Below the pieces are notes generated by a model, which saw only the letters and a list, made by a program, of their open reading frames with translations, did no database searches and had not been told where the DNA came from. Below are positions 1-5,869 of a stretch of 10,050 bases of DNA, one piece after another. The DNA is from Oscillospiraceae bacterium (GTDB lineage: Bacteria > Bacillota > Clostridia > Oscillospirales > Oscillospiraceae): positions 3,628 through 13,677 of the forward strand of contig JAJQHT010000020.1 in assembly GCA_021199595.1 (NCBI GenBank), given 5' to 3'. Numbering within the stretch: the stretch's first letter is position 1; every line of letters starts with the position of its first letter. Both the position numbers and the translations under genes were made by a program.

Positions 1-19
1 CTTTTTTACTTTTTTTGTT

Positions 20-49
20 GTTGGGTTGCTTAAGCATACAGCACCCAAC
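20..49. repeat. Inverted repeat downstream of the two-component operon
   Basis: Bases 20-29 and 41-49 are complementary: GTTGGGT plus GC on the left, with one bulged T at 27, pairs with GC plus ACCCAAC on the right around an 11-base loop. The left arm also starts an 8-bp palindrome, GCTTAAGC (28-35). A second GC-rich element, CCCCG-CCG-CGGGG, follows at about 49-61. For the minus-strand operon that stops at 73 these stems lie just past the last gene, but on that strand the stem is followed by A-rich rather than U-rich sequence, so a normal intrinsic terminator is not supported. The T-rich run at 2-16 on the plus strand could be the tail of a terminator serving a gene left of the window. Bases 1-72 contain no gene that I can support. 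Confidence 0.45.
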
Positions 50-72
50 CCCGCCGCGGGGGGGGGCCCGGC

Positions 73-813
73 TTATTCCTCGCGCTCCAGACCGCGCCAT
101 TTCATCAGGGCGAGATATGTCTCTCTCGCGGAGGTCAGACGATCCCGGCCTATGGGGAGAACCTGGCCATTGTCCAGCAAAACGCTGCGGGAGGTAATTT
201 TCTGGATGTAACGGTAATTCACAGCGAAGCCCTTGTGGATGCGGATAAACCCCATGGGAATAAGCTGCTGCTCCAGCTCATGCAGGGAGGTGCGAATCAG
301 AAACGGCTCGTCCTCGTCCACAAGAAACAGCTTCTGGGTCTTGCCTGCGGCCTCGATATATAAGATGTCGTCCGGGCCGAAGGCGCGGTGAACGCCCTGC
401 GTGTTTTGCAGCACCACGCGGCCAACACGCTGGTGCAGGCTCTGGACATAGGCGTCCATGACGCCGGGCAGCTCCTGGGAGAAATGCGCCTTGCGGATGA
501 AGCTCCAGGGGTGGGCCTCAAAGACCTCATAGACCCGCTCCTCCATGTTGGAGACATAGATGATGTCGGCTGAGCAGTCCTGCTGCCGAAGAAGCCGGCC
601 AAGCAGAACGCCGTCCATGTCCGGCATATCGATGTCCAGGAAGATGAGCTGAACGCTCATGTGTCCCAGCGCTGTCAGCAACTCCCCGGCGGAGGCGGTG
701 GGCAGGATTTCCGCGTCTATCTGGAGGCTGCGGCATATTTGAGAAACCTCTCTCTCCATGACGGCGCGAAACGCCGGGTCGTCGTCGCACAGTGCGATTT
801 TAAAGCGGCTCAT
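73..813 (-). CDS. LytTR-family response regulator
   Basis: This 246-residue protein is a two-component response regulator with an N-terminal CheY-like receiver and a C-terminal LytTR DNA-binding domain, the AgrA/LytR/VirR architecture and usual length. In the receiver, the acidic pocket is Asp10-Asp11-Asp12, the phospho-acceptor is Asp60 in FLDIDMPDMDG, the switch Ser is Ser88 (YVSN) and the conserved Lys is Lys108. The LytTR part runs from about 135 to 240 and shows the family signatures ILYIEA, FIRIHKGFAVNYRYI and LPIGR. The ATG at 813 is preceded by GGAGGAGG, which lies in the last codons of the kinase gene; the kinase stop and this start overlap as ATGA, so translation is probably coupled. 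Such regulators bind pairs of direct repeats and usually activate. A matching repeat pair lies at 2278-2314 in front of the divergent secreted-protein genes, which I infer to be its targets. The family call is secure; the target is inference. Confidence 0.95.
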   Translation of the reverse strand: MSRFKIALCDDDPAFRAVMEREVSQICRSLQIDAEILPTASAGELLTALGHMSVQLIFLDIDMPDMDGVLLGRLLRQQDCSADIIYVSNMEERVYEVFEAHPWSFIRKAHFSQELPGVMDAYVQSLHQRVGRVVLQNTQGVHRAFGPDDILYIEAAGKTQKLFLVDEDEPFLIRTSLHELEQQLIPMGFIRIHKGFAVNYRYIQKITSRSVLLDNGQVLPIGRDRLTSARETYLALMKWRGLEREE

Positions 814-2141
814 GGTTCCTCCTCCATATACAGCATGGCGTCCGTGGTGAAGTAGCCCCCGTCTACGCGGAACGTGACGAAGCCGTCATATTTTTCCGCG
901 ATGCGGCGGATAATGGGGATGCCGAAGCCGTGGGCGGCGGGGTTTTTCTTGGTGGTGGTAAGGTTGCCCGCTGTCACATCCTCGGCCACGGGGTTTTTCA
1001 CAGAGATGAAAAGGCAGCCCTTTTCTGTGTGCAGCGTAGCCCGCACCTGGCTGCCCCCGGCCCGGACGCAGCCCTCCACGCTGTTGTCCAGCATATTGGA
1101 CAGCAGAGAGCAAAGGTCTTCGTCCGCAATGCCTATCCGCTCCGGCACGGCGGCTATCACGTCCAGCCTCACCCCGGCAGCCTTGGCGGCTGCGGCCTGA
1201 TGGGCAATGACGGAGGTAATGACCCCGTTCGGACAGCGAAATTCCTCCAACAGCGGCAGGCTTCGCCCGGCGAAATCCTTGAAATACTGCTGGAGCTGGT
1301 CATACTGTCCCTCGCGCAGGAAGGTCTCCATGACGGAAAAGTGGTTTTTCAGCTCATGCCGAAGGCTTTGATATTCGCGGTACAGCGCCTCTGTCCGCTG
1401 GTAAAACTCCTGATCCTGCTCAAATCTGGTCTGCATGGCGGCCATTTCCGAGGCCCGGCGGTGCTCCTTCACCAGCACATGATAGAGATAATATATCATG
1501 AGGTTCACCACAAAGAAGGCTGGCAGAATGATACTCAGAACGACGTCCTGCCCCAGAGAGAAGTTGCTGTGGCCGCTTAGTATGCGAACGGCGAACAGAC
1601 AGGCCACGGAGATGACGGCAATGACGAGCATGGAAAGCCAATAGGCCGCAGGCATCCGCGCCGACCCGTCCGGCCGAAAAAGAACGATGACCGCAAGTGC
1701 TGCCGCCAGCAGCAAAAACTGGCATATGTTCACCCAGGTCAGGGACATCAGCGGCATGAATATCAGAGAGCTGATGGACTGCGCCCAGTTTATCTCCGCT
1801 ACCACGGCGGAGGCCATGACTATTCGTATGTGCGCGGGCTGAGGGCTTAATACTGCGGCGAAGAGAATGATAAGTCCCGTCAACAGCAGATGCGTGGCAA
1901 CGCCTACGGCGGTGAAGCCGGATACCATGGGCAGCATAAAAGAATATGCCACCGCGCCCACAAGGCAGGTGCCAAGCATTTTTCCTGCCAGCCGCAAAAG
2001 CGCCTGCCGACCCAGACTGTCATAACCCAGAACCAGCGCCGCCAGTGCCAGCGGGATAAGAAAGCTCTGATAAAACGCGCCGGAAAACCAAAGGACGTTC
2101 GTCTGCAAGACGCGCCAGACTGTGGAAAGGTATACGGCCAC
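810..2141 (-). CDS. AgrC-like sensor histidine kinase (GHKL ATPase type)
   Basis: This 443-residue membrane kinase is the partner of the LytTR regulator. The N-terminal half (about residues 18-220) has six or seven hydrophobic segments, as in AgrC-type sensors. A linker rich in charged residues (about 223-258) leads to the phosphorylation site His262 in the motif LRHELKNH. The GHKL ATPase follows, with the N box LLSNMLDNSVEG (Asn349, Asn353) and the G box HGFGIPII (Gly405, Gly407). I start it at GTG 2141, because AAAGGGGG lies 7 bases upstream and a near-consensus promoter at 2173-2201 lies inside the longer TTG-started frame (to 2249), which has no ribosome site. The stop overlaps the regulator start by 4 bases. 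Its signal is unknown: no AgrD-like peptide or AgrB-like protease gene is present nearby, so it could sense a peptide encoded elsewhere, a small molecule or an envelope state. The GHKL assignment is firm; start choice is strong. Confidence 0.93.
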   Translation of the reverse strand: MAVYLSTVWRVLQTNVLWFSGAFYQSFLIPLALAALVLGYDSLGRQALLRLAGKMLGTCLVGAVAYSFMLPMVSGFTAVGVATHLLLTGLIILFAAVLSPQPAHIRIVMASAVVAEINWAQSISSLIFMPLMSLTWVNICQFLLLAAALAVIVLFRPDGSARMPAAYWLSMLVIAVISVACLFAVRILSGHSNFSLGQDVVLSIILPAFFVVNLMIYYLYHVLVKEHRRASEMAAMQTRFEQDQEFYQRTEALYREYQSLRHELKNHFSVMETFLREGQYDQLQQYFKDFAGRSLPLLEEFRCPNGVITSVIAHQAAAAKAAGVRLDVIAAVPERIGIADEDLCSLLSNMLDNSVEGCVRAGGSQVRATLHTEKGCLFISVKNPVAEDVTAGNLTTTKKNPAAHGFGIPIIRRIAEKYDGFVTFRVDGGYFTTDAMLYMEEEP

Positions 2142-2148
2142 GCGGCAT

Positions 2149-2156
2149 CCCCCTTT
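2149..2156 (-). promoter_or_regulatory. Ribosome binding site fixing the kinase GTG start
   Basis: On the minus strand AAAGGGGG stands 7 bases before GTG 2141. The TTG 108 bases further upstream that opens the same frame has no purine-rich site. An ATG directly after this site is in another frame. Confidence 0.75.
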
Positions 2157-2172
2157 TTGTTCATTAACAATA

Positions 2173-2201
2173 ATTATAACGAAAAACAATGTCCATGTAA
2201 A
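2173..2201 (-). promoter_or_regulatory. Promoter of the two-component operon
   Basis: Read on the minus strand, TTTACA (2196-2201, five of six matches to the -35 consensus), a 17-base spacer and a perfect TATAAT (2173-2178) form a housekeeping sigma-A-type promoter. Transcription should begin near 2166, giving a leader of about 25 bases with the ribosome site in it. The match suggests steady expression of the sensor pair without needing an activator; the direct repeats at 2278-2314 are some 77 bases upstream of its -35 box. Confidence 0.85.
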
Positions 2202-2277
2202 GTAGGAAAGGTGCGGTACAGGGGATAAAACGACCTTGTGATTCGTCAAAGTGAATAAAAAACCGGCGCGGCAGAGT

Positions 2278-2314
2278 GTGTTGTTTGTGCCGGATTTGTG
2301 TTGTTTGCGCCGGA
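2278..2314. promoter_or_regulatory. Direct-repeat operator, candidate LytTR binding site
   Basis: GTGTTGTTTGTGCCGGA (2278-2294) is repeated as GTGTTGTTTGCGCCGGA (2298-2314): 16 of 17 bases match, with a period of 20 bases, about two helical turns. LytTR regulators are known to bind two direct repeats about 21-22 bases apart on one face of the helix, upstream of the -35 box. Here the second repeat ends four bases before the -35 of the rightward promoter. The position in the divergent region next to a LytTR gene makes that regulator the obvious candidate. The binding assignment is inference. Confidence 0.7.
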
Positions 2315-2318
2315 ATGA

Positions 2319-2347
2319 TTGAATCCAAGAAGAAATTTTTGTAAAAT
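2319..2347 (+). promoter_or_regulatory. Promoter of the secreted-protein operon
   Basis: TTGAAT (2319-2324, four of six -35 matches), a 17-base spacer and TAAAAT (2342-2347, five of six -10 matches) point rightward to the hydrolase gene at 2406. The expected start of transcription is near 2354. The imperfect -35 box next to the repeats at 2278-2314 fits a promoter that depends on an activator. Confidence 0.65.
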
Positions 2348-2362
2348 AATTGTCACAATAGC

Positions 2363-2378
2363 GCAGCGTATCCGCTGC
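2363..2378 (+). other. Stem-loop in the leader of the hydrolase mRNA
   Basis: GCAGCG (2363-2368) and CGCTGC (2373-2378) form a perfect 6-bp stem with the four-base loop TATC, close to the predicted 5' end of the message and 14 bases before the ribosome site at 2391-2398. No U run follows, so it is not a terminator. It may shield the 5' end or influence translation; this role is a guess. Confidence 0.4.
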
Positions 2379-2405
2379 ACAGCAACCATGAAAGGGAGAA
2401 CGATT

Positions 2406-5400
2406 ATGAAGAAGCTTATCAGTCTGATGCTTTGTCTGTGCATGGCGCTGGCGCTTTGCGTGCCGGCAGCTGCCAGCGGAGAGGCATCTGCGGAAACGGC
2501 TCAGGCTGTGGATGAATATGCCGCGCTGAGCCTGGAGGGCGCTTCGTGGACGCTGGATGAGAGCGTTTCCGCCTGGTGCCTTACCGGCGTGACATACTGC
2601 CTTGAACCGGTGGCGGGCAAGGAGGTCATGAATATCTTTGTCCCCGCCGCCTATATGACGGAGGACGGCGAGCTTACCAGCGCGGTGGTCAACGGCTATA
2701 ACGCGCAGACCGCGCCCATCATCTATGTGGTGGACATGGGCGGCTATGCGGAGGCCAACGCTGTCAGCGCTTCGCGGGTGGCGGATTATCTGGCCGCCGG
2801 CTATGTGGTGGCGTCGCCAAGCACCCGCGGCAAGGCCACGACGGATGAGGACGGCAATTTTGTCGGCAAGGGCGCGGCCAGTCTGGCAGACCTGAAGGCC
2901 GGCGTGCGGTTTTTGAAGTATAACGACGATGTCCTCGCTGGTAGCGCGGAGATGATTGTTGTGACTGGCACCAGCGCCGGCGGGGCCATGTCCGCGCTGC
3001 TGGGAACCACCGGGAATAATGCCGCTTATGACGAGTATCTCGAGGAGATTGGCGCTATCATGACCGAGGGGGACGACGTTTACGCCTGCCAGTGCTATTG
3101 CCCCATTACTTCTATGGAATATCTTGATGAGGCGTATGAGTGGTATGTATACGGCCAGACCGAATATAACGGAACGGAGCTGACCGAGTTCCAGCAGCAG
3201 CTCAGTCTTGATCTCGCGGCGCTGTACCCCGACTATGTAAATTCCCTTGGCCTGGTGGATGGCGACGGCAACGCGCTCACACTCGACGGGCTGCGTGAGG
3301 GCAGCTATTACGACTATATCGTTGCGCTCCTGGGGGAGAGCCTGGCCGCTTATATTGAGGAAAACTATTCCACCACGGTTTCCGGCATGAGCTCTTATAC
3401 TTATATTGATGAGGAGGCGGCTCAGGCCTATATCGACGAGCTGAACGCGGACGGCGAGTGGGTGAGTATGGAGACCACCACAGCCTCCGTCAGCACCGGC
3501 CCCAGTACGATTGTGGAATATGTCTCCGGGGTGAGCTGCACCGTTGCCAGTCTGGATGATTTTGTGTCGGCCCTGTATCCGAGAGGGAAGAGCTGCCCGT
3601 CTACGGACGCGCTGGATTATTCAGGCGCGGCGAACCAGGTGTTCGGTACGGCGGATACAGACCTTGTTCATTATTCCACTGTCATTGCCAGCCTGCTGGA
3701 AGAGAACGACTACAGCGGGCTTGCGGGCTATGAGGAGGATTATGCGGCGAGCTATGCCGAGGCATATGACCATGAGGACACAGTGGCGCTGCTGAATCCC
3801 CTGAATTATTTGCAGGACAGCGACACAGCCGCCTATTTCCGCATCCGGGTCGGTACCGCCGATGAGCACGCTCCCGTGACCCAGAGCCTGAATCTGGCCC
3901 TGGCTCTGGAAACCTATACGGATGCCACGGTGAACTACGCGTTTGCTTGGGAGCAGCCCCATGGGGAGGCGGAGATAAACGCCAATGACCTCATGGACTG
4001 GATAGAGCGCATCTGCAAGTTTGAGGCGGAGAAGACTGACGACCGGATAGCCGAGCTGCTGAATCTGGACAATATGGAATACACCTGGAATCTCTCCGGC
4101 TCCGGGGACAGCGCGTATTATGTTCTATCGCCCATCGTAGAGGTGGCGAATCCTGAGCTTGCCGATTATCAGGGTCTGAGCGTGGCCATTCCCGCCTATT
4201 ACGTCAAGGGCGTGAATGAGGACGGCAGCCTGGAATTTGACTATGATTACGAATTTGAAAACCCCAACGGCGTGACCTATACAGCCGCCACGGCTCCCAT
4301 TATTGTAAATACCGGCGCGGCAGGCTATTCCGCCGGAACGACCAGTCAGGCCGGGGGCAGCTATGTGGCCTATGGTTATATTAATGTGGCCTGCGGCAAC
4401 CGGGGCAAGAGCCTTTCCGCGGTGAACGCCAGCGGTGAAAGCTACTACTGCGGCGACGCGCCCTATTGCCTGGTAGACCAGAAGGCGTGTGTGCGGTGGC
4501 TGAAATACAACATCGCCCTCGGAAACATCTGCGGCGACGCGGAGCGCATCGTGTCCACCGGCGGCTCCGGCGGCGGCGCACACAGCCTGATGCTGGCCGC
4601 TACGGGGAACAACCCGGACTTCTATCCTTATTTGGAGGAATCCGGCGCTATCATGCGCTATACGGACGAGAGCGGCAATGTGATTGAAATTTCTGACGCC
4701 ATCTGGGGCTGCTGCCCTTACAGCGCTATCACGAATCTGGAAGAGGCCAATATGGCCTATGAGTTTGAGAGCGGACTTGCCGCCGGGGATGCGCTGCTTT
4801 CCCGTTATTCCGAGTTCCGGCAGATACTGAGCCAGGGCGAGAGCGAGGAATATATGGCCTATATCAATGCCCTGGGCCTGACCTACGACATAGACGGCGA
4901 TGGGGAGCGGGAGACGCTTTCCATCGAATACGACAGCGAGACCGACACCTGGTCGGGCACCTATATCGAACTTATGGAACAGGTAGCGGAGGAGCAACTC
5001 GCCTGGTATGTGAACAATATTCCCGATGATGAATATGACTGGGTTTATTCCTTCGAGGGGGAGACCAACGGGGAAGCATATCTCCTGGGCGATTATGCCA
5101 GCTCCAGCGCCTCCGGCGAGGCCAGCAGCCAGACCGAGGGCTATGCCAGCGAATCCGACGGCACGGCCGGCGGCACAGGAAATGACCTGACCGACTGGGT
5201 CACCTACTGGTTCAATGAGGACGGGCAAATTGAGATTGACTTTGACATTGCCGATTTCATGACCTATCGCGGCCGCAGCAAGACGAACCCCTCCTTCGAC
5301 GACCTTGACCTCGGTCAGGCGGAGAATCAGGAGTTTGGCGATGAGGATCAGGACTTCAAGCACTGGGACATCCATGTGCTGAATGCCATGGACGAGTATT

Positions 5401-5777
5401 ATGACGAGCTGGCCGCCGCATACGACGGAGATGCTACGCTGTATGACAGCTTTGAGGAGCTGTATGAGGCGTATAAGGCCGATATTGAATCCACGCTGGC
5501 AGGGGATAAATACGGTCAGAACATCGTATACCTCTATAACCCCCTGAACTACATTCTTGACCCGGAGACGGAGCTGCCCGCCTGGGTGCATATTGTCCAC
5601 GGCACGGCGGACACAGACAGCAGCGTTCTTATCTCCATGAACGACGGCGTGGCCTTTGACATGATGGGTGTGAACAGCTATTTTGCCTGGAGCTGGGACG
5701 ACCACCATGTTGCCGGTGACCCGGTGGGAACCACCATGCAGGGCTATATTGACGCCATGGTGCTGGCCGGTTATTGA
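2406..5777 (+). CDS. Secreted tandem subtype-B tannase-like esterase
   Basis: This 1123-residue exported protein has two successive alpha/beta-hydrolase domains resembling subtype-B tannases (tannin acyl hydrolases, which split galloyl esters) and related feruloyl esterases. ATG 2406 is chosen because AAAGGGAG lies 7 bases upstream and the protein then opens with a signal peptide, predicted cut after Ala23 (VPAAA/SGEAS). Domain 1 (about 30-545) has the nucleophile Ser190 in GTSAGG, the family segment CYCPITSMEYLDEAYEW, candidate Asp486 (VGTADEH) and His519 (QPHGE). Domain 2 (about 560-1123) has Ser721 in GGSGGG, a matching CCPYSAITNLEEANMAYEF, Asp1069 or Asp1071 (HGTADTD) and His1100 or His1101 (DDHHVAGD). 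Both share an RGK segment and NPLNY. A Ser/Gly/Glu-rich linker (898-917) lies in the probable lid of domain 2. Known subtype-B enzymes have one such domain of roughly 470-500 residues, so the doubling is unusual. There is no LPXTG or lipobox. Substrate is not determined; another aromatic or acyl ester is possible. Confidence 0.85.
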   Translation: MKKLISLMLCLCMALALCVPAAASGEASAETAQAVDEYAALSLEGASWTLDESVSAWCLTGVTYCLEPVAGKEVMNIFVPAAYMTEDGELTSAVVNGYNAQTAPIIYVVDMGGYAEANAVSASRVADYLAAGYVVASPSTRGKATTDEDGNFVGKGAASLADLKAGVRFLKYNDDVLAGSAEMIVVTGTSAGGAMSALLGTTGNNAAYDEYLEEIGAIMTEGDDVYACQCYCPITSMEYLDEAYEWYVYGQTEYNGTELTEFQQQLSLDLAALYPDYVNSLGLVDGDGNALTLDGLREGSYYDYIVALLGESLAAYIEENYSTTVSGMSSYTYIDEEAAQAYIDELNADGEWVSMETTTASVSTGPSTIVEYVSGVSCTVASLDDFVSALYPRGKSCPSTDALDYSGAANQVFGTADTDLVHYSTVIASLLEENDYSGLAGYEEDYAASYAEAYDHEDTVALLNPLNYLQDSDTAAYFRIRVGTADEHAPVTQSLNLALALETYTDATVNYAFAWEQPHGEAEINANDLMDWIERICKFEAEKTDDRIAELLNLDNMEYTWNLSGSGDSAYYVLSPIVEVANPELADYQGLSVAIPAYYVKGVNEDGSLEFDYDYEFENPNGVTYTAATAPIIVNTGAAGYSAGTTSQAGGSYVAYGYINVACGNRGKSLSAVNASGESYYCGDAPYCLVDQKACVRWLKYNIALGNICGDAERIVSTGGSGGGAHSLMLAATGNNPDFYPYLEESGAIMRYTDESGNVIEISDAIWGCCPYSAITNLEEANMAYEFESGLAAGDALLSRYSEFRQILSQGESEEYMAYINALGLTYDIDGDGERETLSIEYDSETDTWSGTYIELMEQVAEEQLAWYVNNIPDDEYDWVYSFEGETNGEAYLLGDYASSSASGEASSQTEGYASESDGTAGGTGNDLTDWVTYWFNEDGQIEIDFDIADFMTYRGRSKTNPSFDDLDLGQAENQEFGDEDQDFKHWDIHVLNAMDEYYDELAAAYDGDATLYDSFEELYEAYKADIESTLAGDKYGQNIVYLYNPLNYILDPETELPAWVHIVHGTADTDSSVLISMNDGVAFDMMGVNSYFAWSWDDHHVAGDPVGTTMQGYIDAMVLAGY
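5098..5126 (+). repeat. SGEAS-coding linker shared with the neighbouring gene
   Basis: Within the hydrolase gene these 29 bases match 28 of 29 bases at 7977-8005, the C-terminal tail of the next gene, in the same reading frame. They encode the core ASSSASGEAS-type linker in the lid region of the second hydrolase domain. The long near-identity in genes that are otherwise unrelated suggests exchange of a short segment or a common source. Confidence 0.7.
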
Positions 5778-5808
5778 TAGCGGAACCGGCACACAATCCA
5801 TGAAATAT

Positions 5809-5838
5809 GCCGGGGCGCAGGCCCGTCCCGGCTATTTT
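5809..5838 (+). terminator. Possible weak intergenic terminator or processing hairpin
   Basis: GCCGGG (5809-5814) pairs with CCCGGC (5827-5832) around a 12-base loop, followed by TATTTT. A competing stem GGGC/GCCC (5813-5816 with 5821-5824) lies inside. It falls 31 bases after the hydrolase stop and before the next ribosome site. The U run is short, so partial termination or mRNA end protection, lowering output of the downstream genes relative to the hydrolase, is more likely than full termination. Confidence 0.4.
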
Positions 5839-5869
5839 AAAAAATTCGATTGAAAAGGAGCGTAAGGTA

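Noticed and set aside
1..49. Intrinsic terminator for the minus-strand operon
   Set aside because: After the stem the minus strand reads A-rich, not U-rich, so the orientation is wrong for that operon.
2319..2405. N-terminal extension of the hydrolase from TTG 2319 or ATG 2388
   Set aside because: The TTG is part of the -35 box, and the ribosome site at 2391-2398 together with the MKK signal peptide supports ATG 2406.
2406..2480. Lipoprotein signal because of cysteines in the leader
   Set aside because: Cys18 is preceded by Leu and is not followed by a mature domain; a signal peptidase I site AxA after residue 23 fits better.
4125..5801. 558-codon open frame on the minus strand opposite the second half of the hydrolase gene
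   Set aside because: It has no ribosome site or recognisable domain, an odd Ile/Val/His/Gly-rich composition, and mirrors the rarity of TTA, CTA and TCA codons in the sense gene.
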